Part shown: positions 9,059 through 16,755 of the stretch, in pieces
How the letters are laid out: each line of letters starts with the position of its first letter
Position numbering within the stretch: the first letter of the stretch is position 1
NCBI RefSeq assembly: GCF_002368095.1
Contig: NZ_AP018227.1
Span: forward strand, 2,031,359-2,095,358
Reading direction: 5' to 3'
From: Calothrix parasitica NIES-267
Lineage (GTDB): Bacteria > Cyanobacteriota > Cyanobacteriia > Cyanobacteriales > Nostocaceae
Length of the DNA: 64,000 bases
Translations under genes and position numbers: made by a program
Notes under the pieces: model-generated
Database searches by the model: none
Told to the model about the DNA's origin: nothing
Seen by the model: the letters and a program-made list of their open reading frames with translations, nothing else

Positions 9059-9950
9059 ATGAATCAACACAGAACACAACCATACAAATACCAAGTAGGA
9101 GGAAGTCTACCTACTAACGCTCCTACTTATGTAAATAGAGAAGCTGATGAGCAACTTTTTCAAGCTTTAAAACAAGGTGATTTTTGTTATGTACTCAATT
9201 CCCGTCAAATGGGAAAATCAAGCCTGCGGGTACAAACAATGGAGCGTTTGCAGGCTGAAGGTTGTGTCTGTGTCGCTATTGATATTACAAACATAGGTAC
9301 GGCGGATACCAGCGCGGAACAATGGTATGCCGGGATTATTGACACGTCAATATATTGTTACTACGTCTAGTGATAATACAGCCCGAATCTGGGGAAGTGG
9401 TGGTAAATCAATTGTGCTTCCTTTAGGAAAATCAAAATCGCAAGATGAAGGACATCAAAGCCGCGTTGTACATGCTGCTTTTAGTCCCGATAGTAAGTTC
9501 GTTGTGACTGCATCATCTGACAATACTGCTAGGGTCTGGGAAACTAGTTCGGGTAAGCTAGAAAAAATTCTTAGAAGACAGAGCTTTGTCCTCGATACTG
9601 CTTTTCACCCGAAGGACGGTAGCAAGATTCTTACTACATCAACTGACAAAATTGCCCGACTATGGGACTTTAAAGATGAACAACTCGAAAAATCTGAAAA
9701 CAAAGATGAACAACTCCGAGGTGAACTGCTCCAAACCTTCAAAGGACACCGCGACCAGGTAACAAGTGGTACTTTTAGTCCTCGTGACAACAAAATTCTC
9801 ACTACATCTTACGACGGTACTGCTAAGTTGTGGACTTTAGAAACTGTAGAAGAATTACACAAGCGGGGATGTAATTTGTTGCAAGATTATTTTCAAAACC
9901 ATCCGAAGGGAGAGCAGGACAGGAAGGGGACGGGATGTTCTCAGCAGTAA
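9059..9950 (+). pseudogene. internally deleted AAA-like ATPase / WD40-repeat gene
   Basis: The first frame (9059-9370) encodes the start of a PF14516-type ATPase with Walker A NSRQMGKSSL, and stops after WYAGIID. From about 9345 a second frame encodes WD40 blades (SSDNTARIW, SSDNTARVW, STDKIARLWD, SYDGTAKLW) and a typical tail, RGCNLLQDYF, to 9950. Intact relatives carry the full ATPase domain and many blades, often more than 1000 residues. The junction near 9340-9350 therefore marks a large deletion that also shifted the frame. The two fragments are unlikely to be functional. Confidence 0.8.
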
Positions 9951-9975
9951 GGAGTTGTAATTCGTGATTGGAAAT

Positions 9976-10113
9976 TTAGAAGTTAGGAGTTAAATTTTTT
10001 AGGGATTTTTGTCCGCGTGAATTTAGATAATTTAGGATGCTTCCTTTAGCTGGTTTGTAAGTAAATCCTGCCTTTCGCAACAAGCTTTTTAATTCTCTTA
10101 TCTGTTTAGGCAT
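9976..10113 (-). pseudogene. hicA: truncated HicA-type toxin gene
   Basis: A 45-codon frame starts at ATG 10113. Its first 25 residues (MPKQIRELKSLLRKAGF then TYKPAKGS) match the start of HicA mRNA-interferase toxins. The active-site histidine normally following GS(H) and the rest of the domain are missing, replaced by unrelated sequence ending in a dispersed AGTTAGGAGTTA-type repeat. No hicB antitoxin is visible next to it. I read this as a 5' remnant of a lost type II toxin-antitoxin pair. Confidence 0.55.
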
Positions 10114-10256
10114 TTTTCGAGTTACTAAATTCTCTCTGCATCATCTTATAATTCCGAATTATTAATGATTTTATTATTTTGAAAGAGTAATTGATTGAAT
10201 ATGGGTCAAATATAAATAAATATAAAATTCTTGATTCTTCACTCCTAACTCTTAAT

Positions 10257-10277
10257 AGACGTAGCAGTGCTACGTCT
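10257..10277. repeat. short perfect hairpin repeat
   Basis: The arms AGACGTAGCA and TGCTACGTCT are perfect inverted repeats around one base, 15 bp past the stop of the minus-strand gene ending at 10292. It is probably a copy of the TAGAGACGTNGC-type dispersed palindromes (compare 15504-15534) and might act as a terminator. Confidence 0.55.
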
Positions 10278-10291
10278 CTACATTTCATTTT

Positions 10292-10612
10292 TTAATCTTG
10301 ATTGGGAAATTTCCGTACCTGATATTCGGATGACTCTACCATCTCGTAAGTGAATCCCAGGTCTTTATCAAACCTTTCTTCAATTGCATCTATCTCTTCT
10401 TGCAAAATCGATTTCCACTGTTCTCTGGTTTCCCAGCGAATCACCATAATAAGCTCTGTGGGGTCGTTCGGGTTAATCCACAACTCTTTACCTAGAAATC
10501 CGGGATAGTTTACCAAAGCTGCTGTCCAAATTTCAGCGTCTCTTTGAATGTACTTTTCTCGCTGTTCGGGGTCTATTTTAAACTTAAGTAACTCAATTAC
10601 CACCTCGTTCAT
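10292..10612 (-). CDS. TIGR03792-type small conserved protein (ABM-like fold)
   Basis: A 106-residue protein of unknown function, conserved in cyanobacteria. The pattern VVIELLKFKI, DAEIWTAAL, YPGFLGKELW and MVIRWETREQWKSI resembles antibiotic-biosynthesis-monooxygenase-like ferredoxin folds and matches the TIGR03792 family as I remember it. It is soluble, with no signal peptide. The start ATG at 10612 lies about 125 bp from the divergent gene at 10739. No enzymatic role can be assigned. Confidence 0.75.
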   Translation of the reverse strand: MNEVVIELLKFKIDPEQREKYIQRDAEIWTAALVNYPGFLGKELWINPNDPTELIMVIRWETREQWKSILQEEIDAIEERFDKDLGFTYEMVESSEYQVRKFPNQD

Positions 10613-10738
10613 TCCTCGTGCTACTTTGCCACAATAGAATTAGCATATTTGCTAGAGTTTAATTCCCAGCATAGCTTTATTGTTACAAACAATGGCTAAA
10701 CGGGAAAATAAAGAAGGGAGAACTTGTAGGAGCGTGGT

Positions 10739-11062
10739 ATGGAAAATAATAACTGGATGCAACAATTGTTAATGCTCGGTATCGGTACAACTTCGGTAAT
10801 GGCTGAGAAGTTTAAGGAAGCGAGCGAGCAATTGGTGAAGGACGGAAAACTTGACCCAGAACAAGCAAAAGAGGTCATGGATAATATGGTTGAGGAGTTG
10901 AAGTCCGAGCAGGGTAACTGGGACAAAAATATGCAGCGACAAATGAAAAATATGCTGCAAGATTTGGGAGTCGCTCGTCAGTCAGAAGTAGACGAATTGC
11001 GCGGTAGAATCGACCGTTTGGAGCGTCAAGTGCGCGATTTGGAAAATAAGCTTTGGAAATAG
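10739..11062 (+). CDS. phasin-like coiled-coil protein
   Basis: A 107-residue, highly charged helical protein. The N-terminal segment MQQLLMLGIGTTSVMAEKF is moderately hydrophobic. It is followed by KDGKLDPEQAKEVMDNMVEEL and a C-terminal coiled coil (ELRGRIDRLERQVRDLENKL). This is the arrangement of PhaF/PhaI-type phasin-family proteins, which coat polyhydroxyalkanoate granules. No PHA gene lies nearby, so the granule role is inference from family resemblance. The ATG at 10739 follows GGGAGAACTTGTAGGAG. Confidence 0.65.
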   Translation: MENNNWMQQLLMLGIGTTSVMAEKFKEASEQLVKDGKLDPEQAKEVMDNMVEELKSEQGNWDKNMQRQMKNMLQDLGVARQSEVDELRGRIDRLERQVRDLENKLWK

Positions 11063-11227
11063 GGAAACATAGGGGACAAGGGAAAAAGGAGATGGGGAGA
11101 CAATTTATATATTTACTTTTAACCTGTAACCTTTAACCTTTGACCTTAATAATTGGTCACTTTCACTGTTCTGATTTACACTAAGTTTTGTTCTATTGAG
11201 AAGCTATTATTTTTGGAACGTAAAACA

Positions 11228-11770
11228 ATGCGGAGGATAACTCAATTGAAGGCGATTTTTAAACGTGTGGGCTTCATGTTGCTTTGCGTTGTATTTTTCG
11301 GATGCGCTCAAATTTCTACTGAAGCACCCGAGAATAATGCTTCGCAAAACACTATTCAAAAATCACCAGCGTCTACTACAGTAGCTGATAGTACCACTAC
11401 AAAAGAAAGCGATAATAATATGTCTGACGAAGTTGTTACTACTCCTTCAGGATTAAAGTATGAGGTTCTCAAGGAAGGAACTGGAGAAAAACCAAAAGCT
11501 GGACAAACCGTAAGCGTTCACTATACCGGTACTTTGGAAGATGGAACCAAGTTCGATAGCTCTCGCGATCGCGGTCAACCTTTCCAATTCCCAGTTGGTC
11601 AAGGACGAGTAATCAAAGGTTGGGATGAAGCACTTAGCGATATGAAGGTAGGAGAACGTCGTAAATTAATCATCCCCCCAGAGTTAGGTTATGGTTCTCG
11701 CGGTGCGGGTGGTGTAATTCCCCCCAATGCAACTCTAATTTTTGATGTAGAATTTTTGGGGATTAATTAA
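11228..11770 (+). CDS. FKBP-type peptidyl-prolyl isomerase, lipoprotein
   Basis: This protein catalyses cis-trans isomerisation of prolyl bonds, outside the cytoplasm. I place the start at ATG 11228 rather than the upstream frame opening at 11153, because 11228 opens a signal sequence ([20 protein letters not shown]) ending in a lipobox-like VVFFGC with Cys26 as the lipidation site. A Ser/Thr/Asn linker (27-75) precedes a complete FKBP domain. Hallmarks are [52 protein letters not shown] and LIFDVELL-type FDVEFLGI. Length is 180 residues. A terminator follows at 11848. Confidence 0.88.
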   Translation: MRRITQLKAIFKRVGFMLLCVVFFGCAQISTEAPENNASQNTIQKSPASTTVADSTTTKESDNNMSDEVVTTPSGLKYEVLKEGTGEKPKAGQTVSVHYTGTLEDGTKFDSSRDRGQPFQFPVGQGRVIKGWDEALSDMKVGERRKLIIPPELGYGSRGAGGVIPPNATLIFDVEFLGIN

Positions 11771-11847
11771 GTAGTTAGGAATTAGGAGTTAAGAGTTAGA
11801 AATTAGGAATTATTTGACTTTTGAATTTACAGTTTTTGAATTAATTA

Positions 11848-11882
11848 AAAAACCCGGTTTTTTTGACAAGCCGGGTTTTTAA
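11848..11882 (+). terminator. intrinsic terminator of the FKBP gene
   Basis: AAAAACCCGG (11848-11857) pairs with CCGGGTTTTT (11871-11880), about 80 bp after the FKBP stop. The stem is A/T-flanked, so it can work in both directions. The ACCCGG/CCGGGT core recurs at 20877-20912. Confidence 0.75.
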
Positions 11883-11929
11883 TATTTTACTAATTCCTAA
11901 TTTCTAATTAATTTAGCACTTACGCAAGT

Positions 11930-12759
11930 GTCACAGCACCCTACTATAGAGCTTTTATAGACCTCACCCCCAGCCCCTCTCCAAGTCAGCGGAGAAGGGT
12001 GTATTCTATTTAACTGAAAACTGCTATATTTTAAAATTTATAACTTCCAAATATTAATCACAATCCTATTGGTGCGTGACGCTAAAAAGATAGTTATTAC
12101 TACGTTCATAATTAGTCAAAGCGTCACAGCACCCTACTATAGAGCTTTTATAGACCTCACCCCCAGCCCTTCTCCAAGTCAGCGGAGAAGGGTGTATTCT
12201 ATTTAACTGAAAACTGCTATATTTTAAAATTTATAACTTCCAACTATTAATCACAATTCTGTTGGTGCGTGACGCTAAAAAGATAGTTATTACTACGTTC
12301 ATAATTAGTCAAAGCGTCACAGCACCCTACTATAGAGCTTTTCGGTTGAGTGCAATACACTATAGACCTCACCCCCAGCCCTTCTCCAAGTCAGCGGAGA
12401 AGGGTGTATTCTATTTAACTGAAAACTGCTATATTTTAAAATTTATAATTTCCAACTATTAATCACAATTCTGTTGGTGCGTGACGCTAAAAAGATAGTT
12501 ATTACTACGTTCATAATTAGTTAAAGCGTCACAGCACCCTACTATAGAGCTTTTCGGTTGAGTGCAATACACTATAGACCTCACCCCCAGCCCCTCTCCA
12601 AGTCAGCGGAGAAGGGTGTATTCTATTTAACTGAAAACTGCTATATTTTAAAATTTATAACTTCCAAATATTAATCACAATCCTATTGGTGCGTGACGCT
12701 AAAAAGATATTTATTACTACGTTCATAATTAGTCAAAGCGTCACAGCACCCTACTATAT
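11930..12759. repeat. four tandem 193-212 bp repeat units plus a terminal partial copy
   Basis: Units begin with GTCACAGCACCCTACTATAG at 11930, 12123, 12316 and 12528, and a fifth partial start at 12740. Periods are therefore 193, 193, 212 and 212 bp; the longer units carry a 19-bp insert (CGGTTGAGTGCAATACAC-type). Each unit holds a CCTCACCCCCAGCCC segment and ends in a hairpin with arms GGTGCGTGACGCT and AGCGTCACAGCACC (12071-12133, 12264-12326, 12476-12538, 12688-12750). Units are nearly identical, so the expansion is recent or homogenised. A small frame inside (12262-12462) is repeat-derived, not a gene. Confidence 0.85.
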
Positions 12760-12797
12760 TGAAATAATCACAACTCTTAACTCCTAACTTCTAACTA

Positions 12798-15404
12798 TTA
12801 ATAATGACTCGGTTGGGCTAAGTTTTTGAATTTAGTAAATTGGGGGTCGAATAGTAACTTAATGATTCCTGTGGGACCGTTTCTATGTTTGGCAATTATT
12901 ACTTCTCCAATTCCTCTATCTGGACTGTCGGTATTATAATATTCATCGCGATACAGCATCATTACTAGGTCGGCATCTTGTTCGATACTTCCACTTTCTC
13001 GCAGGTCTGATAGCATGGGACGCTTGTTTGTCCTTGCTTCTACACCTCTACTTAACTGAGATAACGCGATTACCGGAGCGCCTAATTCTCTTGCTAATCC
13101 TTTGATACTTCTGGTAATTTTTGATAGTTCCTGTACGCGGTTATCTCCACCACCTTCCATTAATTGCAGATAATCTATAATTACTAAACCGATATCGCTT
13201 CCGGCTTCTGCTTGTAAACGTCGAGTCTGACTACGCATTTCTGTAACTGTAATATTTGGAGTATCGTCAATAAAAATCGGCATTTCTGAGAGTACGCTGA
13301 TTGCACGACTCAAAGGTTCCCATTGAGTTTGACTGATTCTTCCGGTTCTTAAGTAAGTACTTTCAATTTCTGCTTCGCTGGATAATAGTCTTTGCACCAA
13401 CTGGTCTTTTGACATTTCTAAGCTAAAAATAGCAACTGGTAGCTTATACAATGATGCAACATTATGAGCTATATTCAAACAAAATGCGGTGTTATGAACG
13501 CAAATGTCGTTAGCAACAAAGTTATGGGTTTCTGGGATTGTCAAATCATAAACTTGTTTGTCTCCCATTGGCTCGATAGAAACAATTTCATCCCAATAAA
13601 TATCGCTACTTGCTAATTGCTGTAACCGCAAATTCTCTAATGCTGTTGCTAATAAAAACAGTCTTTCTCGGGATAAAGCACGCTTACCAACATGAATATT
13701 TGAATAGCCTTTAATCCCAGCCCGTTTCGCTAAACCAGTCCAAGTTTCTTCTTCTTTTGCTACTGCTAATTGCTTCCAAACTTCTATGGGTATAAGGTCG
13801 CGATTTGTTTGATATCTTTTGTGAGTTAATGCTGCTTTAGCTTTGGTAATTACTTCTTCTTTGCCAAAAATACCAATTTCTGAGACAAAGTTTTTAATAG
13901 CCCGTGCATTGGTAATATCAAGTTGCCAAGCTTCCCGACGAGTATCTTTATATTTAATAAAACGGGTTTTCAATACTGAAATAATCCCGAATCTTAACAA
14001 TAAATGCTGTACCTGTTGCGCGAGTTTTTCGCTAACGCTGTAATAACCCAACTGAACTTGTCCGCTTTTAAGTACACTAGCCCAACCATCGGTAGCAAAC
14101 AAACGATTCAAAAATAAACTAAGCTGCTGACGCTCTAATGTAAAGATAAAACCGGGAAGTGTTTTCTCCGATGCTTTCTTACCCCACAATTCTAATTCTT
14201 GCAGCCACAAAATCAGTGGATTATCTCGTTCCTCTGACATTTCAACATGAAGCATCGGAGAACGTTTAGAACGCTTTTTCTGATTAATTCTTAGTTGAGG
14301 AGCAAATTCACCAACTGAATCGATAAAATCTTCCTGAATTAAAGGATTTATATTACTAAATTTGGGGTTTGTATCCGTTAAACAACCATCACCGATTAAA
14401 TAAGCTAATAATTTAACTTCACATTCACGAATTTTATGTTTACCAAATACATTTATCTTCCGAGGTACAGCAATCTTATCTCCAACGTTCAATTCGGCAA
14501 GTTTTCGCCATCCGTTAATAGTTAAATATGGATGAGTGAGAGTTGTTTCAATATACCTCCCCAAACGAGTTTTAACGCCAAATACCGGCTTAATTCCATC
14601 GTCGATAAATGCTTCTGGTTTAGTAAAGCCAAATTTCCAATTTTTCTTGAGGGTGAGCAATTCTCCTTGACGATTGTTATATATTTCCTTAATCGTAGAA
14701 ATACTACCGTCACTCAACACTAATTCTGCATCTTCTTGCAAACACTTACCCATTGAAGGGCGACCGGCAATGATTATTAAATCGGAACGTCCAAAACCGC
14801 TTGTCATTGCATCTAAATCATAGAATCCGCAAGGAATACCTGGTAAAGCAACTCCCTCGTGACGTTCTTCGATATCCGTGAAAGTATTAATCAGAGTGTT
14901 AGAAATATGTACTAGACCACTGGTATTTCGTGCTTGAGCGATTCCGAAAACCTTTTGCTCTGCATTATCGATAACGGTGCGAAATTCTGTTTCTGTTTCG
15001 TAACCTAGAGCTACTATTTCGTTTCCTGCTTTAATTAACTGTCGTCGTCGATACTTTTCTACAACTAATGCTGCTAAAGCGTCGATATTCACTGCTGAAA
15101 CTGTTCTATCCACCAAGGAAGCTAATTTGTTTCTACCACCAACTTTTTCTAAGAGTTCGTGGTCGCTTAACCAATTACTAACCGCAAGTAAATCGGTAGG
15201 TTTACTTTGGGTTTGAAGCTGTAACATACCCGTATAAATATCTTTATGAGTACTGATATAAAAAGCTTCAGGTTTGAGGGTATCGCTAATCCTGCTGATA
15301 GCTTCAGGGTCTAATAAAATTCCACCTAAAATAGCTTCTTCCGCTTCTATATTTTGTGGAGGGAGACGGTCTGCATTCCCTTGAAAATTTAATTCTTCAG
15401 ACAT
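12798..15404 (-). CDS. dnaB: replicative DNA helicase DnaB containing an intein
   Basis: DnaB is the hexameric 5'-3' helicase of the replication fork. The 868-residue precursor has an N-extein of 220 residues (N-terminal DnaB domain, linker, and Walker A GRPSMGK), a 418-residue intein (221-638), and a C-extein of 230 residues beginning TAFCLNIAHN. Joined exteins give 450 residues, the normal DnaB length, with Walker A restored as GRPSMGKT. Walker B (LVIIDYLQL) and the RESGSIEQDAD block are in the C-extein and uninterrupted. The helicase cannot bind ATP properly until splicing occurs. It follows rplI, an order common in cyanobacteria. Confidence 0.95.
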   Translation of the reverse strand: MSEELNFQGNADRLPPQNIEAEEAILGGILLDPEAISRISDTLKPEAFYISTHKDIYTGMLQLQTQSKPTDLLAVSNWLSDHELLEKVGGRNKLASLVDRTVSAVNIDALAALVVEKYRRRQLIKAGNEIVALGYETETEFRTVIDNAEQKVFGIAQARNTSGLVHISNTLINTFTDIEERHEGVALPGIPCGFYDLDAMTSGFGRSDLIIIAGRPSMGKCLQEDAELVLSDGSISTIKEIYNNRQGELLTLKKNWKFGFTKPEAFIDDGIKPVFGVKTRLGRYIETTLTHPYLTINGWRKLAELNVGDKIAVPRKINVFGKHKIRECEVKLLAYLIGDGCLTDTNPKFSNINPLIQEDFIDSVGEFAPQLRINQKKRSKRSPMLHVEMSEERDNPLILWLQELELWGKKASEKTLPGFIFTLERQQLSLFLNRLFATDGWASVLKSGQVQLGYYSVSEKLAQQVQHLLLRFGIISVLKTRFIKYKDTRREAWQLDITNARAIKNFVSEIGIFGKEEVITKAKAALTHKRYQTNRDLIPIEVWKQLAVAKEEETWTGLAKRAGIKGYSNIHVGKRALSRERLFLLATALENLRLQQLASSDIYWDEIVSIEPMGDKQVYDLTIPETHNFVANDICVHNTAFCLNIAHNVASLYKLPVAIFSLEMSKDQLVQRLLSSEAEIESTYLRTGRISQTQWEPLSRAISVLSEMPIFIDDTPNITVTEMRSQTRRLQAEAGSDIGLVIIDYLQLMEGGGDNRVQELSKITRSIKGLARELGAPVIALSQLSRGVEARTNKRPMLSDLRESGSIEQDADLVMMLYRDEYYNTDSPDRGIGEVIIAKHRNGPTGIIKLLFDPQFTKFKNLAQPSHY
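13491..14744 (-). other. DnaB intein with LAGLIDADG homing endonuclease domain
   Basis: The intein spans precursor residues 221-638, starting Cys1 (CLQEDAELVL) and ending VHN, followed by Thr as +1 nucleophile. Block B is TLTHPYL (TxxH, His71 of the intein). The block F/G region is VYDLTIPETHNFVANDICVHN, split as two blocks at the C-terminus. Two LAGLIDADG-type motifs are present: LLAYLIGDG (112-120) and LNRLFATDG (212-220). Both keep the acidic residue, so the endonuclease may be active. It is inserted at the P-loop (GK^T), not at the RESG^SIEQD site used by the Synechocystis DnaB intein, which is empty here. Confidence 0.93.
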
Positions 15405-15503
15405 AATACTGTTAGATATATTTTATATACTAGAAACAATTCAGAACAATATACAGAACAAGTGAACTATTCTACCTATAGTCAAAATAGTCCTCAAATA
15501 ATA

Positions 15504-15534
15504 TGTAGAGACATTGCAGCGCAACGCCTCTACA
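15504..15534. repeat. palindromic TGTAGAG repeat
   Basis: TGTAGAG (15504-15510) and CTCTACA (15528-15534) are reverse complements, with inner CATTGC/GCAACG partly pairing. It lies between rplI and dnaB and resembles the short hairpin at 10257-10277. Confidence 0.5.
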
Positions 15535-15559
15535 CACAATGAATAATAGTGAAATAATT

Positions 15560-15611
15560 AAACCATAGATTTTCAAAATAAATACAAAAGTATCTAATTT
15601 ATCTATGGTTT
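15560..15611 (-). terminator. inverted repeat downstream of rplI
   Basis: AAACCATAGAT (15560-15570) and ATCTATGGTTT (15601-15611) are perfect 11-bp inverted repeats, 40 bp past the rplI stop. The 30-base loop and weak A/T stem make it a poor classical terminator, so partial read-through into dnaB is plausible. Confidence 0.35.
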
Positions 15612-15650
15612 ATAGTGGTTATCCGTAGTAAAAAATAAAACCGGAAAAAG

Positions 15651-16112
15651 TTATTCGCTAGCTACAACTTCAAAATTTACCTTGGCTATTACGTCTGAAT
15701 ATAGTTTAATTTCAGCTTCATAAGTACCCAAGCTGCCAATATCTGGAATAGTAATACCGCGTCTATCTACTTCCATTTCTGTAGAACCTTGGATGATATC
15801 AGCCACATCTTGAGTGGTAACGGTACCGAAGATAGCATTATTTTCACCAACTTGTTTAGCGATTTTGAAGCTACCAACTTTTTCCAAAGCTGCTTTTTGT
15901 TCAACAGCTTGTTGTTTCAATTCTTCTTGACGCTGACGTTCTAATTCTCTCCGACGCTCAACTTGCTTAAGAATGCCGGGAGTAACAAAAGTTGCCAAAT
16001 TTTTGGGAAGCAGATAATTGCGAGCATAGCCGGGGGCCACATCTACTAAATCGCCAAATTTCCCTAATTTGTAAATATCTTGATTTAAAACTAACTGTAT
16101 GCGTTTCGCCAT
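15651..16112 (-). CDS. rplI: 50S ribosomal protein L9
   Basis: L9 binds 23S rRNA at the base of the L1 stalk. The sequence [17 protein letters not shown] and [17 protein letters not shown] is the conserved N-terminal rRNA-binding domain. The long central helix ([18 protein letters not shown]) and the C-terminal domain with [10 protein letters not shown] follow. Length is 153 residues. I chose ATG 16112 over an adjacent in-frame TTG at 16115 because AAGGA is spaced five bases before the ATG. It lies upstream of dnaB on the same strand. Confidence 0.95.
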   Translation of the reverse strand: MAKRIQLVLNQDIYKLGKFGDLVDVAPGYARNYLLPKNLATFVTPGILKQVERRRELERQRQEELKQQAVEQKAALEKVGSFKIAKQVGENNAIFGTVTTQDVADIIQGSTEMEVDRRGITIPDIGSLGTYEAEIKLYSDVIAKVNFEVVASE

Positions 16113-16294
16113 CAATATCCTTCTCTATTTACTGTAATACCAAGCAGCTTGGGTTGTCGTTCCAACAAAGCAGGCGAACAGAATAGCCATTATAATCCCA
16201 ACTGCTTATCCAAAGCCTACAGATTCTAGCGAAATGCGAGGTACATTGGCAACTGTTTGTCTAAGTTAATTAAAATTAATTCCTAACTCTTTTT

Positions 16295-16657
16295 CTAAGA
16301 ATCTGCATAAGCCATACCGTTAGCATCAGCGTAGCGATGCATGAAGCGCATAAATCTTTCCCAGTGGTCGTCTTGTTCAATTTCAAATTGACAATCGACT
16401 CTTTTTAGTTCATCTCCTTCGTCACCACCAAATATAAATTTTGTAGAAGAAGGAGTTACGTTTATTTCACCTTCTTCATCTTTTAAAAGCATTGAATTTA
16501 AAGACTTTTTCTTAAAACTGTTGAATTCTTCTAGTGCTTGCATTTGGTCAAATGTCATTAGAACTATGCGTTTTCCTGTATTCGGATTGCGACGCAAGCT
16601 AACGTTTCCTAACTTCTCGTCAATGCCAGCAAAAAATTGAATTGAAGGATTAGACAT
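16295..16657 (-). CDS. psb28: photosystem II assembly protein Psb28 (probably Psb28-2)
   Basis: Psb28 binds transiently to the cytoplasmic face of photosystem II assembly intermediates near CP47. The 120-residue protein has the family core SIQFFAGIDE, MLLKDEEGEI and the conserved WERFMRFMHRYADANG near the C-terminus. The FFAGIDE start, KFIFGGDEGDEL segment and longer N-terminal half suggest the second paralogue (Psb28-2, Synechocystis slr1739 type), but this paralogue call is from memory. No membrane segment is present. The gene is monocistronic on the minus strand. Confidence 0.85.
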   Translation of the reverse strand: MSNPSIQFFAGIDEKLGNVSLRRNPNTGKRIVLMTFDQMQALEEFNSFKKKSLNSMLLKDEEGEINVTPSSTKFIFGGDEGDELKRVDCQFEIEQDDHWERFMRFMHRYADANGMAYADS

Positions 16658-16755
16658 GATTATTCGATTTTAGTTTTTGGATTGAGAGTTAGGAGTTAGG
16701 AGTTAGAAATTATGCCCAATTCCCAATTCCCTATTTCCAATTCCCTAAATTTAAT

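Noticed and set aside
11930-12759. CRISPR array
   Set aside because: Units are ~193-212 bp and nearly identical throughout, with no short repeat alternating with unique spacers, and no cas genes nearby.
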